Shown in pieces: positions 26,404 to 35,807 of a stretch of 64,000 bases of DNA. Source of the stretch: Streptomyces sp. SID12501 (lineage in GTDB: Bacteria > Actinomycetota > Actinomycetes > Streptomycetales > Streptomycetaceae); assembly GCF_010550245.1 (NCBI RefSeq), contig NZ_JAAGLU010000005.1, positions 186,001 to 250,000 of the forward strand. The letters run 5' to 3'. The notes beneath the pieces were generated by a model that had not been told where the DNA came from, searched no databases, and was given only the letters and a program-made list of their open reading frames with translations. Numbering within the stretch: position 1 is the first letter of the stretch; each line of letters begins with the position of its first letter. A program made the translations under genes and the position numbers.

Positions 26404-28084
26404 CCTGTTGCCAGGTCTCATGCTCGGCCGAACGCCCCGGACGGTGTTGGGCGTTCTGGTTGCCCGCGTTCGCTCCGCGTCCGGCGCCTACGGATCGTGT
26501 CCGTGGTCCGGGGATGCGGGGGCGGGTTCCCTCACGCCCAGGAACACCTGGTCCGGCCTGGACGGTCCGATGCCCCGCACGATCACTCCGGTCGTGTGGG
26601 GGCGGTGCCGTCCGTCGCCGGATCAGGTGTCCCTGAGCGCGCCTTCCGATCGCCACGGCAGCAGCATCATGGCGAGTGGTCTTACGCGTCGTGCTGGTCA
26701 AGGGCTTCTGCCAGTGCTGGGCACCCCAGCGGCTGGTGTAGGCCGGGTCCACGGCGATGACCGCGACACCCGTCTGATCCGCCATCGAGGACAGCCGGGC
26801 GCGGAGCTTCCCGGTGGGCATACCGGAGATCAGCTGGCGGAAGCGTTTGCGGCGGCCGTGTTTCTCCCGGGTCTTCTCGGCGGCGAAGTCCAGATCCTCC
26901 ACCGCGATCGCCTTGACGCCGCACGATCGGGCCCAGTGCAGGAGGCGGGTGAGGGCGTGGCGAACCTGGGCATCCCGGTGTTCGGCGGTACCGGTCAGGT
27001 CGTAGAAGAAGCGGCGCGGGGCACCCATTGGGTTGCCGTGGGTGTCGAGGCGCCAGGCGGCCAGGTGATCGGCGTTCATGTCGACACCGATCACTCCGTG
27101 AGCGAGCGCGGCCTCGATGGGGAGGGTGGGGGTGGGCGGGATCTGCCAGGACGCGGTCACATACCAGCGGTCCCGGCCGGTATCGAGGTGGATGCGGTAG
27201 GCGATCGCCCGGTTGGCCGCGACCCGGTCGGCCCACTCGCCGCCCCGGTGCGCGAACGCGACCCGGCACGCCAGGAGGTACCGGCCATGCGGGGCGTTCG
27301 CCAGATGCGCGAGCGGTGCGGGGAGCTTGATGCTCACCTCTCCGTCCGGGCTGATCCGGATCGTCTCGTTGCCGTAGCGCTTGTCTGACTCACCGTCCGC
27401 CTGACAGAACCAGCGCTCCGCCTCCCACCGCCCCCGCCACACAGACTCGGTCAGCTGGGCCGCATCCAGATGCTGCCGGGTGCGGGCCAGCCGTTTGCCG
27501 CCGCGCACGACGTGCACGAGGCCGGCCTCGCGGTCCGCCCGCATGGCAGTCAGCCGGTCTTCCAGCACCCGCAGCCGCCGCGACTTCGCATGCCATTCCC
27601 GCTGGGACCGGTAACCCCCCGGCGCCTTCTTCGTCCCCTTCTGCCCGACCGGCAGCGACAACCGGTCCTCGATGGTATGGACGCCCGCTTCCAGGCTGTG
27701 GATGTGCGCGAGCTGACAGCGGCGGGCCAGCGCCCACTGGTCATGCGTGGCCTTGGTGATACTGCCCGCCCACCGCGACGACGACAGCGGCGTCAACTCC
27801 CGCTTACGCACCGCCCACGCCCCACCGGAATGCTCCAGACCGTCCCGACAACGCACCTTGAGATCCTTCGAAGCCAACGACCCCAGATGCGCACCCACCA
27901 AACGCAACACCTTCTCGTCATCCGGCATCAGGTCCTTGAAGCGGGTCCGCACAGCCACACCAGACGGCCCGGACGCGACGAACGCCGACGCGACACTCCT
28001 CAACTCACCCACCCCGTCACCCCCGCCCGGCCCCACCCGAAGATCCCGTCGCCATGGGAAACGAGCGCCACCAAGGAAGGTCAC
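26381..28084 (-). CDS. TnpB-like RuvC nuclease (IS200/IS605 accessory type)
   Basis: 567 codons from a GTG at 28084; an ATG at 27928 (MPDDEKVLRLVG) is an alternative start. The N-terminal half is basic and helical. The RuvC-like nuclease residues are readable: D335 in HGVIGVDMNADHLAAW, E396 in VKAIAVEDLDF, D473 in TTRHDAAAVAIGRRA. PAYTSRWGAQHWQ corresponds to the TnpB segment that normally leads into a CxxC...CxxC zinc ribbon, but no cysteines follow, so the ribbon is missing. TnpB proteins are RNA-guided DNA nucleases; whether this subtype still cuts is unknown. The last ~85 residues are Arg/Pro/Gly-rich. It stands without tnpA. Confidence 0.88.
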   Translation of the reverse strand: MTFLGGARFPWRRDLRVGPGGGDGVGELRSVASAFVASGPSGVAVRTRFKDLMPDDEKVLRLVGAHLGSLASKDLKVRCRDGLEHSGGAWAVRKRELTPLSSSRWAGSITKATHDQWALARRCQLAHIHSLEAGVHTIEDRLSLPVGQKGTKKAPGGYRSQREWHAKSRRLRVLEDRLTAMRADREAGLVHVVRGGKRLARTRQHLDAAQLTESVWRGRWEAERWFCQADGESDKRYGNETIRISPDGEVSIKLPAPLAHLANAPHGRYLLACRVAFAHRGGEWADRVAANRAIAYRIHLDTGRDRWYVTASWQIPPTPTLPIEAALAHGVIGVDMNADHLAAWRLDTHGNPMGAPRRFFYDLTGTAEHRDAQVRHALTRLLHWARSCGVKAIAVEDLDFAAEKTREKHGRRKRFRQLISGMPTGKLRARLSSMADQTGVAVIAVDPAYTSRWGAQHWQKPLTSTTRKTTRHDAAAVAIGRRAQGHLIRRRTAPPPHDRSDRAGHRTVQAGPGVPGREGTRPRIPGPRTRSVGAGRGANAGNQNAQHRPGRSAEHETWQQDSLPLSL

Positions 28085-28159
28085 GCATTCGATATAAGAA
28101 CGTCAGTTCCCCAACGAGAAACAGCCCCACGACCGAGACGCGCGACACAGATCCCGCAC

Positions 28160-28182
28160 ACTCACTCCCGCTCACTAGAACG
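28160..28182 (-). repeat. Right imperfect inverted repeat of the TnpB element
   Basis: Plus-strand ACTCACTCCCGCTCA followed by CTAGAACG; its reverse complement pairs with the left repeat. It lies 76 bp upstream of the tnpB start and ~100 bp before orn. Confidence 0.75.
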
Positions 28183-28280
28183 CTCTTGAACACACTCCAG
28201 CGGCAGCAGGTCCAAACCCACCGCACAAGCACACCGCACCACTGATTCGCCGCGCGTCCACTCCCCGTAAGGTGAGACGC

Positions 28281-28886
28281 ATGAACGATCGCATGGTGTG
28301 GATCGACTGCGAGATGACCGGTCTCTCGTTGTCCGACGACGCGCTCATCGAGGTGGCCGCACTGGTCACCGACTCCGAGCTGAACGTACTCGGCGAGGGG
28401 GTGGACATCGTCATCCGTCCGCCCGACTCGGCGCTGGAGACGATGCCGGAGGTGGTGCGGCAGATGCACACCTCATCGGGCCTCCTCGACGAACTGGCCG
28501 GCGGTACGACGCTGGCCGACGCCGAGGCACAGGTCCTGGCGTATGTGCGCGAGCACGTCAAGGAACCGGGCAAGGCCCCGCTGTGCGGCAACACGGTCGG
28601 CACGGACCGCGGCTTCCTGCTCCGCGACATGAGCACCCTGGAGGCGTACCTCCACTACCGGATCGTGGACGTCAGTTCGGTGAAGGAGCTGGCCCGCCGC
28701 TGGTACCCGAGGGCGTATTTCAACAGCCCGCCCAAGAACGGCAACCACCGCGCCCTCGCCGACATCCGCGAGTCGATCGTCGAGCTGCGCTACTACCGTG
28801 AGGCGGTCTTCGTACCGCATCCCGGCCCGGACTCGGACACGGCCCGCAAGATCGCGGCGAAGCACGCCCTGCCTGCGGCGCAGTAA
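28281..28886 (+). CDS. orn: Oligoribonuclease
   Basis: 201 residues from the ATG at 28281 with AAGGTGAG upstream; the in-frame ATG at 28272 overlaps that site. DEDDh 3'-5' exonuclease: VWIDCEMTG (D, E), NTVGTDRGFLLRDM (D), and the closing H and D in NGNHRALADIRESI. It degrades two- to five-nucleotide RNAs, including pGpG from cyclic-di-GMP breakdown, which links it to cdgA in this window. In S. coelicolor the equivalent ornA directly follows adpA and affects development; here the TnpB element lies between. Confidence 0.96.
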   Translation: MNDRMVWIDCEMTGLSLSDDALIEVAALVTDSELNVLGEGVDIVIRPPDSALETMPEVVRQMHTSSGLLDELAGGTTLADAEAQVLAYVREHVKEPGKAPLCGNTVGTDRGFLLRDMSTLEAYLHYRIVDVSSVKELARRWYPRAYFNSPPKNGNHRALADIRESIVELRYYREAVFVPHPGPDSDTARKIAAKHALPAAQ

Positions 28887-29006
28887 CCCGGTTCGACCAC
28901 CCGTACGACAGCCACGAGGAAAGCCGGGCGCGAGCACCCCTTCGGACCCTGTACACTTTTTCTCGGCCGGTCAGGAAGACCACCCGGACTTCCCAAGCCG
29001 GTCATG

Positions 29007-29079
29007 GTGGGTGTAGCTCAGCTGGTAGAGCACCTGGTTGTGGTCCAGGATGCCGCGGGTTCAAGTCCCGTCACTCACC
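29007..29079 (+). tRNA. tRNA-His (GTG anticodon)
   Basis: Acceptor GTGGGTG pairs with CACTCAC. Anticodon stem CCTGG/CCAGG holds loop TTGTGGT with anticodon GTG (29040-29042). T-arm is GCGGGTTCAAGTCCCGT. G at 29006 would supply the extra G-1 opposite discriminator C at 29079, as tRNA-His requires. CCA is not encoded. Confidence 0.97.
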
Positions 29080-29083
29080 CTGA

Positions 29084-29127
29084 ATGAAGAAGCCCCGACC
29101 TGCGAAAGCAGGTCGGGGCTTCTTCAT
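29084..29127 (+). terminator. Terminator after tRNA-His
   Basis: Perfect 20-bp inverted repeat (ATGAAGAAGCCCCGACCTGC and its complement) around a GAAA tetraloop, immediately after the tRNA. Confidence 0.93.
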
Positions 29128-29299
29128 GACCGGCCCTGCGGGAACCTCGCCCGGCTGCCAGGGCAGCACCCTGGCCCGGGGACGCCCGGTGAGCGCCCCC
29201 TTGACGAACCAGCTTTCCCCGCCCGGGAGTTGGACCCCATGGCCGACACACCCGTCCCGGTCCCCGAACACGCCCCCGCCCCCGCCCCCGCCCCCGCCC

Positions 29300-30355
29300 T
29301 CAGGACGACGTACGGGTCATCAGTTCCGTGGGAAGCACCAGCCGGCGTCGTTCCAGGACGCGGGATGCCGTCGGGCGGCGGTCGGCGACCTCCTCCAGGA
29401 GAAGGTCGATCATCGCGCGGCCCATTTCCACTATCGGCTGGCGGACGCTCGTCAGGGGCGGGTCCATGTGACGGGCTATGGCCGAGTCGTCGTAGCCGAC
29501 GAGGGCCACGTCCTCGGGTATGCGGCGGCCCTGTTCGCGCAGGACCTGGCGGGCGCCCGCCGCCGTCACGTCCGAGCCGGCGAAGACCGCGTCCAGGTCG
29601 GGGCAGCGGGACAGGAGGCGGGTCATCGCCCGGCGACCGCCCTCCTCGGTGAAGTCGCCCGGTTCGATCAGGTCCTCGTCCACCTCGTGGCCCGCCGCCT
29701 CCAGGGCCTCGCGGTAGCCGTCGACGCGGCGCTGGGCGCCGTACACGTCCAGGCGGCCCGTGATGTGGGCTATCCTCCGGCGACCTCGGGAGAGCAGGTG
29801 TTCGACTGCTTGCCGGCCGCCGCCGTAGTTGTCGGAGTCCACCGAGGTGAGGGTTTCCGCCGCTGACCTCGGGCCGCTGATCACCGCCGGGATCTCCAGC
29901 TGGGCCAGCAGGTCGGGGAGCGGGTCGTCCGCGTGGGTCGAGACCAGCAGGACGCCGTCGACCCGGTGGGCGGCCAGGTACTGGGCGAGGCGTTCGCGTT
30001 CCCTGTCGCTGCCCGCGAAGATCAGCAGGAGCTGCATCTCCGTGTCCGAGATCGCGCTCCCCACCCCGCGCAGCATGTCCGAGAAGTACGGTTCGGCGAA
30101 GAAGCGGGTCTCCGGCTCGGGGACGACCAGCGCGATCGCGTCCGTGCGGTTCGCGGCGAGGGCGCGGGCCGCGGTGTTCGGGACGTAGCCGAGTTCCGCG
30201 ACCGCCGCCTCGACCGCCGCGCGGGTCGCGTCGCTGACCCTCGGGGAGCCGTTGATCACCCGGGAGACCGTGCCGCGGCCCACTCCGGCGCGCGCGGCGA
30301 CCTCTTCCAAGGTCGGCCGGCCACCGCTGCGGCCCCGCGCTCCGTGGCTTGCCAT
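29300..30355 (-). CDS. cebR: CebR, LacI-family repressor of cellobiose utilisation
   Basis: 351 residues from the ATG at 30355 (GGCGGAG upstream); longer in-frame starts lack such a site. N-terminal LacI helix-turn-helix (PTLEEVAARAGVGRGTVSRV, hinge YVPNTAARALA), then the periplasmic-binding-like effector domain (DAIALVVPEPETRFFAEPYF, GVLLVSTHADD, VALVGYDDSAIARHMDPPLT). CebR binds TGGGAGCGCTCCCA and lets go when cellobiose or cellotriose binds. It is divergent from cebEFG-bglC, and two matching operators are present (30664 and 34250). Order matches S. coelicolor SCO2794-SCO2798. Confidence 0.95.
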   Translation of the reverse strand: MASHGARGRSGGRPTLEEVAARAGVGRGTVSRVINGSPRVSDATRAAVEAAVAELGYVPNTAARALAANRTDAIALVVPEPETRFFAEPYFSDMLRGVGSAISDTEMQLLLIFAGSDRERERLAQYLAAHRVDGVLLVSTHADDPLPDLLAQLEIPAVISGPRSAAETLTSVDSDNYGGGRQAVEHLLSRGRRRIAHITGRLDVYGAQRRVDGYREALEAAGHEVDEDLIEPGDFTEEGGRRAMTRLLSRCPDLDAVFAGSDVTAAGARQVLREQGRRIPEDVALVGYDDSAIARHMDPPLTSVRQPIVEMGRAMIDLLLEEVADRRPTASRVLERRRLVLPTELMTRTSS

Positions 30356-30804
30356 CTGGCTCCGCCCTTCCGCTGTCATCACCCTGGCCTGGAATCTAAC
30401 AGTCCCGCCTGGGGACACCAGCCACCACCGGGGGACGTCAGGCCGCCCCGGAGGCCGACCGCCCCGGGAAGTCACCGGGCAGACCCCGGCGCCGGCCCGG
30501 GCCCGACTCGCCCACGATTCCGCACTGGCCGATCTTCACCGGTCCGCGTCCCGTTCGTACCATCCCGCCGAATTAGTTAACAGGCCGATAACTGAAGGCA
30601 CCTCCTCCCGTCATCGCCCTTGACACCCCCGCCCGGACCGACGAACCTTCAACACATCACCGATGGGAGCGCTCCCACGGTACCTGACACATACACATCC
30701 CGCACGTTCCCCGCCCGAGCCGCAGCGCTGAATCAAGACGAACTAACGGGCCCAACAATGCAGTTGGCCGGGGGGTCGGCACGTCAGGGCAACAGGAGGA
30801 CGTA
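30356..30804. other. Divergent cebR/cebE promoter region
   Basis: 449 bp with no supported gene. It holds the CebR operator at 30664-30677, a candidate -35 element TTGACA at 30620-30625, and the cebE ribosome site CAGGAGGACG before 30805. Confidence 0.7.
30664..30677. promoter_or_regulatory. CebR operator 1
   Basis: TGGGAGCGCTCCCA, an exact 14-bp palindrome identical to the known CebR box, 128-141 bp upstream of cebE. Confidence 0.96.
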
Positions 30805-32127
30805 ATGCGAGCACGTACCCGAACCGCCCGTCAGGCGGTGGTCCTCGCGGCCGTAGCATCGCTGGGCGCCGGGCTGCTGGCCGGCTGCGCCGACGACGGC
30901 AACAGCGCTTCGCCGTCGGAGAGTGGCGGTGGCGGTGGCAAGACCACCATCACCCTCGGTCTCTTCGGCACGATGGGCTTCAAAGAGGCCGGTCTCTACA
31001 CCGAGTACGAGAAGCTGAACCCGAAGATCAAGATCGCAGAGAACGTCATCGAGCGGAACGAGAACTACTACCCCGCCCTGCTCAACCACCTCACCACCAA
31101 CAGCGGCCTGCAGGACATCCAGGCCGTCGAGGTCGGCAACATCGCCGAGATCGTGGGCACGCAGGCGGACAAGCTCGAAGACCTCTCCAAGGCTCCCGGT
31201 GTGGACAAGAGCGCCTTCCTCGACTGGAAGTGGGCCCAGGCCACCACCACGGACAACAAGACCATCGCACTCGGTACGGACGTCGGTCCGATGGCCATCT
31301 GCTACCGCAAGGACCTGTTCGAGGCGGCCGGACTGCCTTCCGACCGTGCCGCGGTCGGCAAGCTGTGGGCCGGTGACTGGAACAAGTTCGTGAGCGTCGG
31401 CCAGCAGTACAAGTCGAAGGCGCCCAAGGGCACCACCTTCATGGACTCCCCGGGCGGCCTCCTCAACGCGATCCTCAGCAGCGAGAAGGAGAAGTTCTAC
31501 GACGCCTCGGGCGAGATCATCTACAAGACGAACCCGGCGGTGAAGGCCGGCTTCGACCTGACCGCGAAGGCCGCGAAGGACGGTCTGGTCGGCGCCCAGA
31601 CACAGTTCCAGCCGTCGTGGGACACCACGATCGCCAACAGCAAGTTCGCCGCGATGGCCTGCCCGCCGTGGATGCTCGGCTACATCAAGGGCAAGTCGAA
31701 GCCCGAGGCGGCGGGCAAGTGGGACGTCGCCGTGGCCCCCAAGTCCGGTAACTGGGGCGGCTCCTTCCTCGCCGTACCGAAGAGCGCCAAGCACGCCAAG
31801 GAGGCCCAGGCGCTGGCCGCCTGGCTGACCGCGCCCGCCCAGCAGGCCAAGCTGTTCGCCGTCCAGGGCAGCTTCCCGAGCGCACAGGCCGCGTACACCT
31901 CGCCCGAGGTCACCGGCGCCAAGAACGACATGACCGGTACCGCGCCCATCGGTGAGATCTTCGCCGAGGCCGCCAAGTCCAGCCCGGTCCAGGTGATCGG
32001 CCCGAAGGACCAGATCATCCAGCAGGGTCTGACCGACAACGGCGTCATCCTGGTGACGAAGGGCAAGTCGGCCAAGGAAGCCTGGGAGACGGCGACCAAG
32101 ACCATCGACAACAACCTGGAGAAGTGA
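30805..32127 (+). CDS. cebE: Cellobiose/cellotriose-binding lipoprotein
   Basis: 440 residues. Signal peptide with lipobox LLAGC (Cys ~31), then a Gly/Ser linker and a family-1 ABC sugar-binding fold (ITLGLFGTMGFKEAGLYTEY, TDVGPMAICYRKDLFEAAGL, SWDTTIANSKFAAMACPPWM, WGGSFLAVPKSAKHAKEAQ). It delivers cello-oligosaccharides to CebFG; the ATPase is normally the shared MsiK, not encoded here. GGAGG precedes the ATG. It is first in cebEFG and under CebR. Confidence 0.95.
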   Translation: MRARTRTARQAVVLAAVASLGAGLLAGCADDGNSASPSESGGGGGKTTITLGLFGTMGFKEAGLYTEYEKLNPKIKIAENVIERNENYYPALLNHLTTNSGLQDIQAVEVGNIAEIVGTQADKLEDLSKAPGVDKSAFLDWKWAQATTTDNKTIALGTDVGPMAICYRKDLFEAAGLPSDRAAVGKLWAGDWNKFVSVGQQYKSKAPKGTTFMDSPGGLLNAILSSEKEKFYDASGEIIYKTNPAVKAGFDLTAKAAKDGLVGAQTQFQPSWDTTIANSKFAAMACPPWMLGYIKGKSKPEAAGKWDVAVAPKSGNWGGSFLAVPKSAKHAKEAQALAAWLTAPAQQAKLFAVQGSFPSAQAAYTSPEVTGAKNDMTGTAPIGEIFAEAAKSSPVQVIGPKDQIIQQGLTDNGVILVTKGKSAKEAWETATKTIDNNLEK

Positions 32128-32132
32128 CCGGT

Positions 32133-33149
32133 ATGTCCACCCGGCACGACACCGCCGCGCCCCCTGAGAAAGAGGGGGGCGCGGCCCCGGCCGCCCGAGG
32201 CGGGTCGGCTCCGCCCACGGAGGCGGAGACCCGCCGCCGCCTCCGGCTGTCCCGTCGCTGGCAGCGGGACGTTCGCTGGAGCCCGTACGCGTTCGTCTCG
32301 CCCTTCTTCCTGCTGTTCATCGCCTTCGGTCTGTTCCCGCTGATCTACACCGGCTGGGCCTCGCTGCACACCGTGGAGCTGACCGCGCCGACCGACATGG
32401 ACTGGGTGGGGCTGCGCAACTACACGCGCATCTTCGACGACGACTTCTTCTGGAACGCGGCGAAGAACACCCTGACCATCGGCATCATCTCGACGGTTCC
32501 GCAGCTGGCGATGGCGATGGGCCTCGCGCACATCCTCAACTACAAGCTGCGCGCCTCGACCTTCTACCGGGTCGCGATGCTCGCGCCCTACGCCACCTCG
32601 ATCGCCGCCGCCTCGCTCGTCTTCGTGCTGCTCTTCGGGCGCGACTACGGCATGATCAACTGGGCGCTCGACGCCGTCGGCATCAGCCCGGTCGACTGGC
32701 AGAACGACAAGTGGCCGTCCCAGATCGCCGTCTCGTCGATCATCATCTGGCGGTGGACCGGCTACAACGCGCTGATCTACCTCGCCGCGATGCAGGCCAT
32801 CCCGCAGGACCTGTACGAGTCGGCGGCCCTCGACGGGGCCAGCCGCTGGCGGCAGTTCCTCCATGTCACGCTGCCGTCGCTGCGTCCGACGATCCTGTTC
32901 ACCGTCGTCGTCTCCACCATCGGGGCGAGCCAGGTCTTCGGTGAGCCGCTGCTGTTCGACGCCAACAAGGGCGCGTCCGGCGGCGCCGAGCACCAGTTCC
33001 AGACGCTCGGGCTCTATCTGTACGAGCAGGGCTGGATCAACCAGCACCTCGGCCGGGCCTCAGCCATCGCCTGGACCATGTTCCTGATCCTCATCATCAT
33101 CGGGATCGTCAACTACGTCATCTCGCGCCGGCTGCGCGCCAGCAGTTAG
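32133..33149 (+). CDS. cebF: Cellobiose ABC transporter permease
   Basis: 338 residues from the ATG at 32133; a GTG at 32124 overlapping the cebE stop is an alternative. MalF-type permease: Pro/charged cytoplasmic N-terminus, first helix FVSPFFLLFIAFGLFPLIYTG, further membrane segments, and the EAA loop YESAALDGASRWRQFLHVTLP that docks to the ATPase. It starts five bases after the cebE stop, so it is in the same operon. Confidence 0.94.
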   Translation: MSTRHDTAAPPEKEGGAAPAARGGSAPPTEAETRRRLRLSRRWQRDVRWSPYAFVSPFFLLFIAFGLFPLIYTGWASLHTVELTAPTDMDWVGLRNYTRIFDDDFFWNAAKNTLTIGIISTVPQLAMAMGLAHILNYKLRASTFYRVAMLAPYATSIAAASLVFVLLFGRDYGMINWALDAVGISPVDWQNDKWPSQIAVSSIIIWRWTGYNALIYLAAMQAIPQDLYESAALDGASRWRQFLHVTLPSLRPTILFTVVVSTIGASQVFGEPLLFDANKGASGGAEHQFQTLGLYLYEQGWINQHLGRASAIAWTMFLILIIIGIVNYVISRRLRASS

Positions 33150-33158
33150 GAGCCCGTC

Positions 33159-34067
33159 GTGACGACGACCTTGACGAAACCCCCCGCCGACGCCGCACCC
33201 GAGCCCGCCAAGCGCTCGCTGCTGCCCAAGTCGGCCCGCGCGGGCGGGACTCTGCACGCCGGGCCCATCGCGTACGTCATCCTCGCGCTGTTCACCCTCG
33301 GCTCGCTGTTCCCACTGGTGTGGACCGCGATCGCCGCCTCGCGCGACAACAACCGACTGGCGCAGACACCGCCGCCGTTCTGGTTCGGCTCGAACCTGTT
33401 CAGCAATCTCAAGATCGCCTGGACCGACGCCAACCTCGGCGAGGCGTTCTTCAACACCACGTTCGTGGCCGGGGTTTCGGCGGCCACCGTCGTCATCCTG
33501 TCGACGATCGCCGGGTTCGCCTTCGCCAAGCTGCGGTTCCGCGGCCGGGGCGCCCTGATGCTGCTCGTCATCGGCACGATGATGGTGCCGCCGCAGCTGA
33601 GCGTGATCCCGCTGTACATGATGGTCGCCAAGCTCGACTGGACCGACCAGCTCCAGGCGGTGATCCTGCCGTCGCTGGTGAGCGCGTTCGGCGTGTTCTT
33701 CATGCGGCAGTACCTGATCCAGGCGCTGCCGGACGAGATCATCGAGGCGGCACGGGTGGACGGCGCGAGCAGTTGGCGCGTCGTGTGGCACATCGTGTTC
33801 CCGGCGGCCCGGCCCGCGATGGCGGTCCTGGGCATGCTGACGTTCGTCCAGACCTGGAACGACTTCCTGTGGCCGTTCCTCGTCCTCACCCAGACCGGCA
33901 ACCCGACCGTGCAGGTCGCGGTGGCGGGCCTGGGCCGCGGCTACACGCCCGACCAGTCCCTGATCATGGCGGGTGCGCTGCTCGGCACGCTGCCGCTGCT
34001 GATCGTCTTCGCGATCTTCGGCAAGCAGATCGTGGGCGGGATCATGCAGGGCGCCGTCAAGGGCTGA
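33159..34067 (+). CDS. cebG: Cellobiose ABC transporter permease
   Basis: 302 residues from a GTG at 33159 with AGGAGC upstream. MalG-type permease with six membrane helices (AYVILALFTLGSLFPLVWT first) and EAA loop IEAARVDGASSWRVVWHIVFP, ending QIVGGIMQGAVKG. Nine bases separate it from cebF. It pairs with CebF to form the channel. Confidence 0.94.
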   Translation: MTTTLTKPPADAAPEPAKRSLLPKSARAGGTLHAGPIAYVILALFTLGSLFPLVWTAIAASRDNNRLAQTPPPFWFGSNLFSNLKIAWTDANLGEAFFNTTFVAGVSAATVVILSTIAGFAFAKLRFRGRGALMLLVIGTMMVPPQLSVIPLYMMVAKLDWTDQLQAVILPSLVSAFGVFFMRQYLIQALPDEIIEAARVDGASSWRVVWHIVFPAARPAMAVLGMLTFVQTWNDFLWPFLVLTQTGNPTVQVAVAGLGRGYTPDQSLIMAGALLGTLPLLIVFAIFGKQIVGGIMQGAVKG

Positions 34068-34076
34068 GCCACTGCC

Positions 34077-34140
34077 CCACTCATGCGCCGCTCCACTCAT
34101 GCGCCGCCCCGCTGACGCGCCGACTCGCTGACGCGCACAA
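34077..34140 (+). repeat. Four degenerate 16-bp tandem repeats
   Basis: Units CCACTCATGCGCCGCT, CCACTCATGCGCCGCC, CCGCTGACGCGCCGAC and TCGCTGACGCGCACAA, lying between cebG and bglC. Function unknown. Confidence 0.7.
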
Positions 34141-34249
34141 GGACTTCTTCACGGGAACTCTTCTGGGGGCCGGGTCACCGCCGCCTCGGCCCCCCCAGCA
34201 CGTCCCCCCACTTCCCTTCCTCCTCACCCGTCGGCTCCACGACTTCCTA

Positions 34250-34262
34250 TGGGAGCGCTTCC

Positions 34263-34263
<1 letters not shown>
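34250..34263. promoter_or_regulatory. CebR operator 2, overlapping the bglC start
   Basis: TGGGAGCGCTTCCA, one mismatch to the CebR box. Its last base is the A of the bglC ATG, so it also occupies the ribosome-binding position (GGGAGCG). Confidence 0.92.
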
Positions 34264-35690
<1,427 letters not shown>

Positions 35691-35733
35691 GCCGACGGGG
35701 ACACTGACCGGGGGATCCGAGCGGGGGCCGGGA

Positions 35734-35758
35734 CGCGGCACCTGAGGGGGGTGCCGCG
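35734..35758. terminator. Terminator between convergent bglC and the kinase gene
   Basis: CGCGGCACC/GGTGCCGCG with a 7-nt loop, 44 bp past the bglC stop. Confidence 0.78.
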
Positions 35759-35807
35759 CCCCGGCCCTGCCCGGCCTCCCGGTTTCCGGCGCGCCTCTGC
35801 CTCTGCC

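Larger units (their letters stand above)
26375..28182 (-). mobile_element. TnpB-like insertion between adpA and orn
   Basis: A single TnpB-family gene bounded by imperfect inverted repeats (26375-26403 and 28160-28182). It splits adpA from orn, which are neighbours in S. coelicolor. No tnpA transposase is present and no target duplication is seen. A short hairpin CGGTT-CACC-AACCG (26364-26377) lies just past the tnpB stop, where IS200/IS605 right ends and guide-RNA scaffolds usually are. Confidence 0.65.

Noticed and set aside
29239..29652. Plus-strand ORF with Pro-Ala repeats after tRNA-His
   Set aside because: It continues antisense through cebR and its only feature is a CCCCCG hexamer run; no sign of coding selection.
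30664..30677. CebR box read as a terminator hairpin
   Set aside because: The 14-bp palindrome has no loop and no T-run and matches the CebR operator exactly.
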